A stretch of 64,000 bases of DNA from Halobaculum halobium. GTDB lineage: Archaea > Halobacteriota > Halobacteria > Halobacteriales > Haloferacaceae. Shown in pieces: positions 35,466-46,398 of this stretch; the first letter of the stretch is position 1; each line of letters opens with the position of its first letter. Location: contig NZ_CP126158.1 of the NCBI RefSeq assembly GCF_030127145.1, positions 434,001-498,000 on the forward strand, written 5' to 3'. The position numbers were made by a program, and so were the translations under genes. The notes under the pieces were generated by a model, which was given only the letters and a program-made list of their open reading frames with translations, was not told the DNA's origin and searched no databases.

Positions 35466-36305
35466 GTGTTCGAGCGAGCGTTCGTCGATCTGGTCGGGAC
35501 GAACCCCGTCACCCAGGCGCTGGTCGCCGGCTGCGTCATCGCGGGGATGAACATGGTCGGCGCCCTGCTGGTGCTCGTCGTGCGCGACCCCGGGGACCGA
35601 CTGCTCGACGGTGCACTCGGTTTCGCCGCCGGCGTCATGCTCGCGGCGTCGTTCACGTCGCTCATCGTCCCCGGGATCGACCTGACGGAGGTGGTGGTCC
35701 CCGGCGTCCCGGCGACTGGACTGCTCTCGCCGGTCCCCGTGCTCGCCGGGATCGTCCTCGGCGTGCTCGTGCTGGATCAGGCCGACCACTGGGTCCCGCA
35801 CGTCCACGTCCTCGTCACGGGTCGAGCGCGCCCAGACCAGACGGTCGTCGACGCGAAGGTCGCGTCCGTGATCCTCTTCATCGTCGCCATCACGATCCAC
35901 AACATGCCCGAGGGGCTGGCCGTCGGCGTCGGCTTCGGCTCCGGGAACGTCGCGAACGGGCTCTCGCTCATGCTCGCGATCGGCATCCAGAACGTTCCCG
36001 AGGGGTTGGCGGTGTCCATCGCCGCGGTCAACGCCGGTTTCGACCGCGGGACCTACGCCGCGCTCACGGGGATCCGCTCGGGGCTCGTCGAGATCCCGCT
36101 GACCGTGGTCGGTGCCGTCGCCGTCACCATGGCCGCCCCGATCCTCCCGTACGCGATGGGCTTCGCCGCCGGCGGCATGCTGTTCGTCATCTCCGACGAG
36201 ATCCTCCCGGAGACGCACTCGCGGGGCCACGAGCGGGTTGCGACGCTCGGGACGATGCTGGGCGTCGTAGTGATGCTATACCTGGACGTTGCGCTCGCGG
36301 CGTGA
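35466..36305 (+). CDS. ZIP-family divalent metal transporter
   Basis: A 279-residue protein starting with GTG. Eight hydrophobic helices are visible; helix 4 contains HNMPEGLAVGVGFG and helix 5 contains QNVPEGLAVSIAAV, the two metal-binding motifs of ZIP carriers (the second has Gln in place of His). A His-containing loop (DHWVPHVHVLV) lies between helices 3 and 4. It likely imports Zn2+ or similar cations. It converges on the amidohydrolase gene. Confidence 0.9.
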   Translation: MFERAFVDLVGTNPVTQALVAGCVIAGMNMVGALLVLVVRDPGDRLLDGALGFAAGVMLAASFTSLIVPGIDLTEVVVPGVPATGLLSPVPVLAGIVLGVLVLDQADHWVPHVHVLVTGRARPDQTVVDAKVASVILFIVAITIHNMPEGLAVGVGFGSGNVANGLSLMLAIGIQNVPEGLAVSIAAVNAGFDRGTYAALTGIRSGLVEIPLTVVGAVAVTMAAPILPYAMGFAAGGMLFVISDEILPETHSRGHERVATLGTMLGVVVMLYLDVALAA

Positions 36306-36332
36306 GCAGCGACGGGGTGGATAGGGTGAGGC

Positions 36333-37598
36333 CTACCGCTCGGCGACGCCCGCGGTGGAGGCGATAGCGCCGGCGAGCACCCGCGTCGCGGCCGCGCAGT
36401 CGTCCCAGTCGGTCCACTCCCGGGGGTTGTGGCTGATACCCTCCCGGGAGGGGGCAAACAGGAGGCTCGCGTCCGTCACGTCGGCGACGTGCATCGTGTC
36501 GTGAGCGGCGCCCGAGTGGAGGTCCATCGTCCCGATCCCGGCGGCGTCGCCGGCGCGGTGGGCCGCCTCGCGGAGCCGCTCGGCCATCGGCGTCGGCCGG
36601 AGGTCGAACGGGCGCTCGAAGTCGGTGTCGACGCCGCGCTCGGTCTCGATGCGTGCGAGGGCATCGCGGACGGCGCCGACGACCGTCTCCATTGAGTCGT
36701 ACTCCACGTCGCGGATGTCGACGCCCGCCTCGACGCGACCGGGAACGACGTTCGTCGCGTTGGGCGACACGTCGAGCGATCCTACGGTGCCGACCGCCGA
36801 GTCACTGCTCGCGTCGACGACCTCGTTCGCGGCCGACTCCACGTCGAGCACGAGTTCGGCCGCGGCCGCGAGCGCGTCCGTCCGGTCGTGCATGTGCGTC
36901 GCGCCCGCGTGGTTCGCCTCGCCCACGATCTCCACGTCGAGGTGGGTGATCCCCGTGATCGTCGTGACGACGCCGACGGGGACGCCCGCCTCCTCCAGCG
37001 CCGTGTCCTGTTCGATGTGGAGCTCGTAGAAGGCGTCCCACCCGGTCGCGTCGAGACGGCCCTCGCCGCGGAAACCGATGTCCTCCAGCGCTTCTTCGAG
37101 GGTGACGCCGTCGTCGTCGGTGAGCGCGAGCGCCTCCTCGACGGAGCGCTCCCCGGCCGCCACGGAGGAGCCGAGCAGGCCGTCCGCGAACCGCTGCCCC
37201 TCCTCCTCGGTGAACGAGACGACCGTGACGGGGCGGTCGGGCGTGACGCCGGCGTCCCGCATCGCGCGGACGGCCTCGAGCGCGGCGTAGACGCCGAGGG
37301 GACCGTCGAAGATACCGCCCTCAGGCACCGAGTCGAGGTGGCTGCCGACGGTGACGGGTGCGGCGTCGGGGTCGGCGCCGTCGGGCGTCCACGCGCCCGC
37401 CACGTTGCCGACGGCGTCGACGGTCACGTCGAGGCCGGCCGATTCCATTCGATCGACGAGGTACTCGCGAGCGCGGCGGTTCGCCTCGGTCCCGACGAGG
37501 ACGGTCCGGCCGCGGCCCTCGCCCGCGTCGATGTCGCCGAACGCGGCGGTCGCTTCGATGTCGTCGCGGAGACGGTCAGCGTCGACGGTGAGGTCCAT
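36333..37598 (-). CDS. Zn-dependent N-carbamoylase/allantoate amidohydrolase-type hydrolase (M20 family)
   Basis: A 421-residue enzyme of the hydantoinase/carbamoylase family. The metal ligands are in VTVGSHLDSVPEGGIFDGPLG (His and bridging Asp), SFTEEEGQRF (Glu pair), YELHIEQ and the late HSGAAHDTMH. A lid/dimer domain sits in the middle. The family hydrolyses N-carbamoyl amino acids, beta-ureidopropionate or allantoate. ATG 37598 gives the family N-terminus (LTVDADRLRDDIEATAAFG); the open frame extends further upstream without family features. Confidence 0.88.
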   Translation of the reverse strand: MDLTVDADRLRDDIEATAAFGDIDAGEGRGRTVLVGTEANRRAREYLVDRMESAGLDVTVDAVGNVAGAWTPDGADPDAAPVTVGSHLDSVPEGGIFDGPLGVYAALEAVRAMRDAGVTPDRPVTVVSFTEEEGQRFADGLLGSSVAAGERSVEEALALTDDDGVTLEEALEDIGFRGEGRLDATGWDAFYELHIEQDTALEEAGVPVGVVTTITGITHLDVEIVGEANHAGATHMHDRTDALAAAAELVLDVESAANEVVDASSDSAVGTVGSLDVSPNATNVVPGRVEAGVDIRDVEYDSMETVVGAVRDALARIETERGVDTDFERPFDLRPTPMAERLREAAHRAGDAAGIGTMDLHSGAAHDTMHVADVTDASLLFAPSREGISHNPREWTDWDDCAAATRVLAGAIASTAGVAER

Positions 37599-37765
37599 AC
37601 CACCCGGTTCGCCGTCGTCGGTGTTGGGTCTTTCCGAAGCGGGACTGTGAGCCGAGCGGGCGGGGGTCGCGGGCGGCCGCGTCGTCGCGGTCACGATCCC
37701 CGAACGACCGCCGTCGGCCGCTCTGAACGGTCGCTCCGTCGCGCTCTCGCGCGGTTCGACAAGAC

Positions 37766-37770
37766 TTATT
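37766..37770 (+). promoter_or_regulatory. TATA box for thrS
   Basis: CTTATT ending about 25 bp before ATG 37795, centred at -27. Confidence 0.45.
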
Positions 37771-37794
37771 CGCGCCCCGCGGCACCGAACGCGT

Positions 37795-39729
<1,935 letters not shown>

Positions 39730-39924
39730 CGGAGCAGCCGACGACCGTCGATCGTCCGAGAACCGCTCAGCGTTTCAATTTCGAGTTCCCGAACTCGCTG
39801 TCGCTCAGTCCGTACAACACCGGCAGCCACGCCGAGGGACAGTCGGGCACAGCCGCGGCTCCACCGGAGTACGCGACCCGGTGGGAGATACCGCAATACT
39901 CACGGCCGACAGTCCGTGGTAACA

Positions 39925-39929
39925 TTTAA
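39925..39929 (+). promoter_or_regulatory. TATA box for the small zinc-ribbon gene
   Basis: ATTTAAC centred 29 bp before ATG 39956. Confidence 0.45.
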
Positions 39930-39955
39930 CACCGTGTCGATCAAACGAACGGGCG

Positions 39956-40075
39956 ATGGTTGGACGGTCATTCGTCTGTCGCGAGTGCGGAACGAGCGTC
40001 AGCGTTCTCTCCTACCGAGCGACGTGCCCGGACTGTTCGGGCAAGCTCGAACAGACCACACACGCGGAGCCGTAA
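39956..40075 (+). CDS. Rubrerythrin-like zinc-ribbon microprotein
   Basis: A 39-residue protein with two zinc knuckles: CRECG (Cys8, Cys11) and CPDC (Cys24, Cys27), the knuckle spacing of a rubredoxin-like ribbon. Small proteins of this type are widespread in haloarchaea and annotated as rubrerythrin-like. It has a well-placed TATA box and sits 7 bp upstream of the next gene, so the two are likely one operon. Confidence 0.7.
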   Translation: MVGRSFVCRECGTSVSVLSYRATCPDCSGKLEQTTHAEP

Positions 40076-40082
40076 GCCGACC

Positions 40083-40451
40083 GTGTCGAACACGGACGAG
40101 ACAGGTTCCTCGGAGATCCGCGCACTTGCCGTCACCGTCGACGACGTGATCGCGGCGCTCGAAGCCCGCGATCGCGGGCGTCGCGAGGCGGTCCTCCGGA
40201 TCACCCCGCCGTTCTCGGGGCGGATGCGCGCGCGACTCCACATCGCGGGCGCCGAAGGGGAGTACGACGGCGACACCGACGCCGAGCCGATTCACGTCGA
40301 GCCGCGAGCGTTTCTCTCCGACGGATTCCCGCGGTTCCCCGGGACCGGCGCAGAGCGCTGGCGCTCGGCGGCGCGCGCGTCGCTGCAAGAACAGGTCGAA
40401 CTGAGTGGCTCCGACGGACCGCTGACGGTCCGGGTACGATACCTCGGATAG
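40083..40451 (+). CDS. Conserved haloarchaeal protein of unknown function
   Basis: A 122-residue acidic protein starting with GTG. It begins with a helical part (LAVTVDDVIAALEARDRGRR) followed by AVLRITPPFSGRMRARLHIAG, an Asp-rich stretch, and IHVEPRAFLSDGFPRFPGT. No known catalytic motif is visible. The GTG is preferred because the upstream extension of the frame overlaps the zinc-ribbon gene out of frame. I recognise it only as a haloarchaeal conserved protein. Confidence 0.65.
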   Translation: MSNTDETGSSEIRALAVTVDDVIAALEARDRGRREAVLRITPPFSGRMRARLHIAGAEGEYDGDTDAEPIHVEPRAFLSDGFPRFPGTGAERWRSAARASLQEQVELSGSDGPLTVRVRYLG

Positions 40452-40455
40452 CACC

Positions 40456-40650
40456 CTACAGGCGCTGGAGGTTTGTGGCTCGTGGGCCCTTCTCGGCCTC
40501 CTCGATGTCGAACTCGACCTCCTGATCTTCCTCGAGGTCCGGGCCGCCGACGTCCTCCATGTGGAAGAAGACGTCGTCGTCCGCGTCCTCGGTTTCGATG
40601 AATCCGTACCCGCCAGTGTCGTTGAAGAATGCGACCGTACCTTTCGCCAT
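40456..40650 (-). CDS. cspA: Cold shock protein, CspA family
   Basis: A 64-residue cold shock domain. RNP1-like GGYGFIET and RNP2-like DVFFHMEDV are the nucleic-acid-binding motifs (the Lys-Gly-Phe-Gly of bacterial RNP1 is modified), and the protein ends EKGPRATNLQRL. It acts as an RNA chaperone. ATG 40650 fits the family start MAKGTVAFFND. It ends 4 bp from the converging gene. Confidence 0.95.
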   Translation of the reverse strand: MAKGTVAFFNDTGGYGFIETEDADDDVFFHMEDVGGPDLEEDQEVEFDIEEAEKGPRATNLQRL

Positions 40651-40688
40651 TCGCGTGTACCTCGTTCTCCCGTGAGGCGACTGTAGTA

Positions 40689-40697
40689 CATATATCT
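40689..40697 (-). promoter_or_regulatory. TATA box for cspA
   Basis: On the - strand this reads AGATATATG, about 40 bp before the start, so the mRNA would carry a short leader of some 15 nt. Confidence 0.5.
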
Positions 40698-40910
40698 GTG
40701 GGTCGTGGTGACACGACACTCCGCCAGCGCGGCGCGGACGGACGGCGTCGACGGGTGGCGGTTCGACGGCGGTCAGCCGTAACGCTGATTACACACAACG
40801 GGATACATCAACACTGCCTGCGGACGGCCGTCCCGTCGTGTGCCTCTCTCATCCCCCCCAGGTACGACGTGGCCCCCGCGGGCACTTTTCACGCCGAACT
40901 CCCGACCGAC

Positions 40911-42404
40911 TCATCCGTCCTCGCTCACGAGCTTCGCCTTTCGGCCGTACCGGACCACACCCTCCTGCTCGTAGATCCGTCTGAACACCGCCCGAACCGG
41001 GTCACCGGCGGCAACGGCGTCCGGCTTCGCGTCCGCGACCTGCATGGGGACGCTCGCTGCCGCGCCGTCGCGCTCGAACCGAACGATCGCGACTGCGTAC
41101 TCCCCGCCGCGCTCGGCCTGCCGAGCGAACTCGGGCGGCGCCCCGTCGGGCGAGACGCCGGTCACCGTCTCGACGACGCCCGCGCTGGGAAGGTGAACGG
41201 GCTCGTAGTCGACGAGCCCGTGGCAGTCGGGACACGCGCCGTCCGGGGGAACGCGAGCGCGCCGCAGTCTGGACAGCGACCCGCCCGGAGCCGGTAGCGC
41301 GCTGGCTGTGACCGCCGCCACGTCGGCACCGACACCGCCGCGCCGCCCCCGCCGGCGGCTCGTCGCGCGTGATCTCGCCGCAGCGCCTGAGCGCCGCCGC
41401 GTACGACAGCTCCTCGTCGGTGGCCAGATCGGCCTCGACGGGCGCGAGCCCGTCGACGAGGAGGGCGTCCGCGCCGGCGCCGCTGCCCCAGCCGACGACG
41501 AGCGTCGGGGTCGCCCCCTCACGAAGCGCCGCCGCCAAGCCCAGAAGCGGCCCGGCCGCGCCGGTGTCGCCCAGTGTCGCAACCGGTGTCGCCACCGCGT
41601 CGGCGTCCAGCCCGACCGTCCGCGCCGCCCGAAGGGAGCGGTCACCGTCGGGCGCAGTCACCGCGAACGCGGCAGCCGCTTCCGGGTCTGGCGCGTTCGG
41701 GTCGTCGCCGAGCAGGTCGACGGCCGCGCGGGTCGGCCGCGCGAACGCCGCCCGGTCGTACGCCGTGACGCCCAACCCCTCCGTCTCCTCGCGGCCGGTC
41801 CGTCTGAATCTCGTTCCCGGGTAGTCGGCCGCGACCTCGGCGTCGCCGACGAGGTGGGCGCCCGTGCCCGTCCCGGGGCCGAGGACAACTGCAGCGGCCC
41901 CCGCCCCCGCGGCGTGCCCCTCGGGGGACGCCGGCGCCGCTCGGGGCGCGTCGGCGGCTACGACGAGCGCAGGGAACGCTGCGGCGTCGCGCGCGCCTCG
42001 AAGCGCCCGCGTTCCCGCGCGCGTGCTCCGACCGGCGTAGAGGGTCCGCGCGTCAGCGGCGACGCCGAGCGCGCCGCCCAGCCGCGGCACGAGGTCTTCC
42101 TCCGCCAGCGGTGGCGTTGTGGTCGCGAACGCGAGCCCCGCGAGGTCGCCCGCGGCGACCCCGGCAGCCGAGAGCGCGCGTTCGGCGGCCGCCACGCCCA
42201 TGGTGAGCGTGTCCTCGTCCGCCGCCGGAACCGCGACCGCGTCGACGCCGCGGGCGCGCGACCGGCCCCACGCCTCGACGATCGCCTCGCGGGGAGCCCG
42301 GCCGACGGCGCGTACGCGCCGACGCCGAGGAGTCGCGCGTCGGGGTCGGCTCGGTCCTCGGTCGCGTTTGCATCTGCCCCGCGATCCGGTTCAGGTCGGC
42401 TCAC
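40911..42404 (-). pseudogene. HMG-CoA synthase/KAS III-like protein fused to DUF35 OB-fold, three frameshifts
   Basis: The coding sense passes through three frames in order. From GTG 42404 it reads LLGVGAYAPSAGLP; after the G-run at 42291-42294 it continues REAIVEAWG and the thiolase-fold body; after 41346-41350 it reads GAAVSVPTWRRS and RCPDCG; after 41245-41249 it reads PPDGACPDCHGL and an OB-fold domain ending at 40911. Each break is repaired by one extra base in a 4-5 base G/C run. The restored protein is about 498 residues with a rubredoxin-like zinc ribbon (CPDCG, CPDC). The GTG overlaps the thiolase stop by 4 bp. Such proteins work with thiolases on acyl-CoA. Real decay or sequencing error cannot be separated here. 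Confidence 0.8.
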
Positions 42405-43573
42405 GCGCCGGTCACCCCCGCCGCCTCGAACACGTGAACCACGGCCGCGCCGCCGGACCCGCCGACGTTGTGCGTCAGCCCGCGCTGGGGGTCGTCGAGC
42501 TGGCGCTCGCCGGCAGCGCCGGTCAGCTGATCGAACGCCTCGACCGCCTGTCCGGCGCCGGTCGCGCCGATCGGGTGGCCCTTCGACTTCAGCCCGCCGG
42601 AGGTGTTGACGGGGAGGTCGCCGGCGGCGGCCGTGACGCCGTCGCTTGCGAGCGCGGCCGCCTCACCCCGATCGCAGAACCCGAGATCCTCGTAGGCGAG
42701 CAGCTCGGCGATGGCGAAGCAGTCGTGCACCTCGGCGAAGTCGAGGTCGACCCGCGGGTCGTCGACGCCGGCGCGGTCGTACGCCGTCGCCGCGGCCGAC
42801 TCGCTGGCGGGGATCCGCGTGTAGGTGTCCCGCTGGAACAGCCCGACGCGGTCGGAGGCGGCCCCGACGCCGGCGACCCGAACGCGCTCGTCGAAGGACG
42901 CGGCGGCGTCCTCGCTCGCGACCAGCACCGCGGCGGCGCCGTCGCTCGTCGGACAGCAGTGATACAGCGTGAGCGGGTCGGCGACGACGGCGGCCGCCTC
43001 GGCGTCCTCGACCGAGCACTCGAAGCCGAGGTGCGCCTTCGGATTCCGCGCGCCGTTCGCGTGGCTCTTGGCGGCGACCGCAGAGAGCGCTCGACGGGGC
43101 GCGTCGTACTCCCGGAGATACGCGTCCGCCATCTGTGCGTACACGCCGGAGAACGTCGTTCCGGCCATCCGCTCCCACTCCGTCTCTCCGGAGACGCCCA
43201 GCCAGTACTTCGTCGCCTCGGCGGAGGCGTCCGTCATCACCTCGACGCCGCCCGCGAGGACGAGGTCCGCCATTCCCGAGCGCACCGCCATCACGGCCTG
43301 GCGGAGCGCGGAGCCGGAGGCGGCACAGGCGTTCTCCACGCGCGTACAGGGAACCCCGTGGAGGCCGACGTGCTCGGTGACGGCGGGACCGGCGAGGCCG
43401 AGCTGTCTGCCGCCGACGCCGAGCGTGCCGACGAACGCCTCGTCGACGTCGGTCGCGTCGAGATCAGCCGGCCTGGCGGCCTCGTACGCCTCGCGGAAGA
43501 GGGTCCGATACGTCGCCTCGGGGAACGAGCCGAACGACGACTGGCCCGCCCCCACGATGTAGGCGTCGCTCAT
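42401..43573 (-). CDS. Thiolase-family acetyl-CoA acyltransferase (SCP-x type)
   Basis: A 390-residue thiolase. The nucleophilic cysteine is in VENACAASGSAL, and the later catalytic His segments are FAEVHDCFAIAE and GGLKSKGHPIGATG; the GGSGGAAVVHVF end is typical. This subgroup, without the classical C-terminal Cys motif, acts in acyl-CoA or ketoacyl-CoA cleavage and often depends on a DUF35 partner protein that transfers substrate. The partner is encoded next, overlapping by 4 bp. Confidence 0.9.
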   Translation of the reverse strand: MSDAYIVGAGQSSFGSFPEATYRTLFREAYEAARPADLDATDVDEAFVGTLGVGGRQLGLAGPAVTEHVGLHGVPCTRVENACAASGSALRQAVMAVRSGMADLVLAGGVEVMTDASAEATKYWLGVSGETEWERMAGTTFSGVYAQMADAYLREYDAPRRALSAVAAKSHANGARNPKAHLGFECSVEDAEAAAVVADPLTLYHCCPTSDGAAAVLVASEDAAASFDERVRVAGVGAASDRVGLFQRDTYTRIPASESAAATAYDRAGVDDPRVDLDFAEVHDCFAIAELLAYEDLGFCDRGEAAALASDGVTAAAGDLPVNTSGGLKSKGHPIGATGAGQAVEAFDQLTGAAGERQLDDPQRGLTHNVGGSGGAAVVHVFEAAGVTGA

Positions 43574-43951
43574 GGCGGAGACCGACCCCGCATCGTCGTA
43601 AGTGTTGCCGGTCCGTGGACCTGAGTCTGCTCCGCAAGGTTGGCTGTGTCTGCGAGCACACAGGGTGGCAGAGTAACTGACTCCGCGTCCACGGCACGGT
43701 GCGGGCGATGCGGCGCAAGCCTTACGTCCGCATCGATCCGGAATACCGAACGATTTTTATCTATACTTACGCCGACATCGATCAGTCTGAATACCCCGGA
43801 ATACGACGGTTTCTCGTATCCTCGAGGCGTGAGAGCGGCGTGCACGCCAGCAAAACATTTATATACTTCCTATGCGTAACGAGTAGTAAGGACGACACGG
43901 TCGGAGGTCGATTTTTTCGCCTCCGAACCGCCGTCGATCCGGGAGCATACA
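43574..43951. other. Long intergenic region upstream of tfb
   Basis: No gene is supportable. Two A/T-rich elements stand out on the + strand: TTTTTAT at 43754-43760 and TTTATATA at 43858-43865. The second is a strong TATA box that predicts a leader of about 60 nt before ATG 43952, with GGGAG at 43941-43945 as a ribosome site. Two promoters for tfb are possible. Confidence 0.5.
43858..43865 (+). promoter_or_regulatory. tfb: Strong TATA box for tfb
   Basis: TTTATATA within an A/T-rich patch (43851-43870). The start codon is 87 bp away, so the mRNA has a leader with a GGGAG ribosome site, unlike most genes here. Confidence 0.6.
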
Positions 43952-44974
43952 ATGAGCGAATCAGAAACCACCCTCAGTAGTTACACGCAGCGCGAGAAAG
44001 AAGCGAAAGAGCGACCCGGGGAACAGGTCGAGGAGACCGAGTCCGTTCGGGCCTGCCCCGAGTGCGGCGGCAACGTCGTCGCCGACGAAGAGCACGGCGA
44101 GACGGTCTGTCGAGACTGCGGTCTCGTCGTCGAAGAGGACGCCATCGACCGCGGCCCCGAGTGGCGGTCGTTCAACCGCGACGGCGAGAGCAAATCTCGC
44201 GTGGGCGCCCCGACGACGAAGATGATGCACGACAACGGGCTGTCGACCAACATCGGCTGGCAGAACAAGGACGCCTACGGCAAGGCGCTCTCCTCGGAGC
44301 GCCGCCAGCAGATGCAGCGCCTGCGCACGTGGCACGAGCGGTTCCGCACGCGCGACTCGAAAGAGCGCAACCTCAAGCAGGCGCTCGGCGAGATCGACCG
44401 CATGGCCTCCGCGCTCGGGCTGCCCGAGAACGTCCGCGAGACCGCGTCGGTCATCTACCGCCGCGCGCTCGACGAGGACCTCCTCCCCGGTCGTTCGATC
44501 GAAGGCGTCGCCTCGGCGAGCCTGTACGCCGCCGCGCGGCAGGCGAACACCCCGCGCTCGCTCGACGAGCTGACGGCGGTGTCGCGCGTCGACCGGATGG
44601 AGCTCACGCGGACGTACCGCTACATCGTCCGCGAGCTGAAGCTGGAGGTCGCGCCCGCCGACCCCGCGCAGTATCTCGCGCGGTTCGCCTCCGAGCTGGG
44701 ACTGTCGGACGAGGGGGAATGGCGCGCCCGCGGGCTGTTGAAGACGGCTGCAGAGGCCGGCGTCACCAGCGGGAAGTCGCCGGTGGGCCTCGCCGCGGCC
44801 GCCGTCTACGCCGCGTCGCTGCTCACCAACGAGGCGCTGACGCAGAGTCAGGTGAGCGAGGTCGCGGGAGTGAGTGAGGTGACCATCCGGAACCGCTACA
44901 AGGAGCTGCTCGACGCCGCAGAGAACGCAGAGGGCACACCCGGCGCGGGCGACCGCGACCGCGCGGCCGCCTGA
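43952..44974 (+). CDS. tfb: Transcription initiation factor IIB (TFB)
   Basis: A 340-residue basal factor. An N-terminal zinc ribbon (Cys35, Cys38, Cys53, Cys56) recruits RNA polymerase; a B-reader/linker follows (RGPEWRSFNRDGESKSRVGAPTT); then two cyclin repeats (about 125-215 and 220-315) that bind TBP and the BRE. The second repeat ends in the helix-turn-helix SQVSEVAGVSEVTIRNRYKEL. Haloarchaea carry several TFB genes and this is one complete copy. Confidence 0.96.
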   Translation: MSESETTLSSYTQREKEAKERPGEQVEETESVRACPECGGNVVADEEHGETVCRDCGLVVEEDAIDRGPEWRSFNRDGESKSRVGAPTTKMMHDNGLSTNIGWQNKDAYGKALSSERRQQMQRLRTWHERFRTRDSKERNLKQALGEIDRMASALGLPENVRETASVIYRRALDEDLLPGRSIEGVASASLYAAARQANTPRSLDELTAVSRVDRMELTRTYRYIVRELKLEVAPADPAQYLARFASELGLSDEGEWRARGLLKTAAEAGVTSGKSPVGLAAAAVYAASLLTNEALTQSQVSEVAGVSEVTIRNRYKELLDAAENAEGTPGAGDRDRAAA

Positions 44975-45119
44975 TCTCGCTGCTCCCGTCGACGTGCGGT
45001 ACGTGGTTTTTCCGCGGCCTGTTTCTCTCGCTGGCGCCTCGAGGCCGACTCTCGTCACCGATCCCTTCCTATTGGATTGACTAAGCGAGACCGCACCCCG
45101 CCGAGAACGCCCGCAACGC

Positions 45120-45125
45120 TTTATT
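45120..45125 (+). promoter_or_regulatory. TATA box for the 59-residue zinc-ribbon gene
   Basis: TTTATT centred 27 bp before ATG 45150. Confidence 0.5.
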
Positions 45126-45149
45126 GTCCCCCGAGCGACGACCCGGCGT

Positions 45150-45329
45150 ATGGTGGAGGCCTTCGTTCGACTGATGTGTCCCGAGTGCTCGAAAGACTGG
45201 GAGAAGTCGCCCACCGACCTCCCGAACCACAGGGAGAACTTCTCGTGCCCCTCCTGTCACGCGACGCGTCGGCTCGCGGAGTTCATGCGGACCGAGCGAG
45301 ACCTCGACGCGCTGAAACAGTTCCAATGA
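45150..45329 (+). CDS. Small zinc-ribbon protein
   Basis: A 59-residue protein with two CxxC knuckles (CPECSKDWE and CPSCHATRRL) bracketing a short Pro/Asn loop. The layout is that of a single zinc ribbon that may bind RNA or protein. The leaderless promoter and codon usage support it as a real gene. It runs towards the aIF2-beta gene and ends 40 bp before it. No specific function can be named. Confidence 0.75.
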   Translation: MVEAFVRLMCPECSKDWEKSPTDLPNHRENFSCPSCHATRRLAEFMRTERDLDALKQFQ

Positions 45330-45368
45330 GCACTCCGGGTGACGGGGTATCCGGATTCGGAGGGCGAG

Positions 45369-45773
45369 TTACTCCCCGAGGCTGGTGATCGCGCCGCAGG
45401 CGTCGCACTTGAGCACGTCTGTGCCGCCCTGTTCGACGATACGCGTGTCGGGGAGGCCGCACTCCGAGCAGATCACGTACCCCTCCGTGTACCCCGCCAC
45501 GGCGTCGGCGACGCGACCCTGTTTGAAGTCGCCGGTGAGTCGCGCGCGCCCGGATTCGTCGATGCGCGCCGCCGTCCCGAGTTCGTCTTGCAGGAACTTC
45601 AACAGCGCCGACTCCTCGCGGTCCAGCGTGTCTACGAGCTCCTGGAAGTTCTCGACGACGGTGACGTTCCCCTCCGGGCGAACAGCCGGGTCGGGGACCT
45701 CGAACCGCGAACCGCGCTCGTCGATGTCGGGCGTCTCCTCGATCGCGCGGTCGAGCATGTCGTCGTACTCCAT
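45369..45773 (-). CDS. eif2b: Translation initiation factor 2 subunit beta
   Basis: A 134-residue aIF2-beta. It has the N-terminal helix that contacts aIF2-gamma (YDDMLDRAIEETPDI), the alpha-beta core (LLKFLQDELGTAARID), and the C-terminal zinc ribbon CSECGLPDTRIVEQ...CDACG. Together with the alpha and gamma subunits it delivers initiator tRNA to the ribosome. On the - strand a TTTTT element lies at 45800-45804, about 29 bp upstream of the start. Confidence 0.95.
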   Translation of the reverse strand: MEYDDMLDRAIEETPDIDERGSRFEVPDPAVRPEGNVTVVENFQELVDTLDREESALLKFLQDELGTAARIDESGRARLTGDFKQGRVADAVAGYTEGYVICSECGLPDTRIVEQGGTDVLKCDACGAITSLGE

Positions 45774-45799
45774 ACACGCCTGTAGTCGTGCGCCGACTC

Positions 45800-45804
45800 A
45801 AAAA
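45800..45804 (-). promoter_or_regulatory. T-rich TATA element for aIF2-beta
   Basis: CGTTTTTGAG on the - strand, centred 29 bp before the ATG at 45773. Confidence 0.4.
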
Positions 45805-46005
45805 CGTTCGTGGCCCGTCGGGCAGAGTTCCCACCGCGGACGTCACCCCGCCGATGGCGCGCGCGGGCCAGCTGATGGACGCCGAACGCCGTCGGTTCAG
45901 GGTCGTTCGCCCGAAACATCGCCGTCCGACAGGGCTAGATTCCGAGCGGATCCCTCGTCCTACCTAAATCCGTCGGGCACCGTGCTAACGAGACTCAAGA
46001 TAAGT

Positions 46006-46011
46006 CTTTAA
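46006..46011 (+). promoter_or_regulatory. TATA box for the UPF0058 gene
   Basis: CTTTAA centred about 30 bp before ATG 46039, predicting a leaderless mRNA. Confidence 0.5.
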
Positions 46012-46038
46012 CCCTTGGGTCGCAAGCCAGATTCGTCC

Positions 46039-46269
46039 ATGAAAAAGCAGGAGCTCATTCACCTGCACGGCCTTCTTAGCGAGGTACGCAGCGAGTACGA
46101 AGAGTGGGGCACAGATGTCGACCTGACCGAATACAAAGACCTCGGCGTCAAACCGACGTCGATTCACCGATCCAAGACGGATCACAAGGCTGCCGTGTTC
46201 AAGCTGGCGTCCGGGATCACGTCCTCCGCCGAGGAGACGACCGAGCCCGTCGCGCCTCGCGCTGACTGA
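46039..46269 (+). CDS. UPF0058 family protein
   Basis: A 76-residue protein starting MKKQELIHLHGLLSEVRSEY, the signature of UPF0058, followed by a Trp/Asp-rich segment and KPTSIHRSKTDHKAAVFKLA. It is a small helical protein found across euryarchaea; function is unknown. An upstream in-frame start at 46015 would overlap the promoter and is less likely. Confidence 0.85.
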   Translation: MKKQELIHLHGLLSEVRSEYEEWGTDVDLTEYKDLGVKPTSIHRSKTDHKAAVFKLASGITSSAEETTEPVAPRAD

Positions 46270-46398
46270 ACCCAGGCACTTACTCCCCCGGACCGGCCGA
46301 ACACGCTCCAAGCGGCGGCGCCGGCGACGCGATAGGCGCGTGCATACAGAACCCTCGCGAGCGACGCGTCGATTCGCCCGGACGGACCGGTCTCCGGG

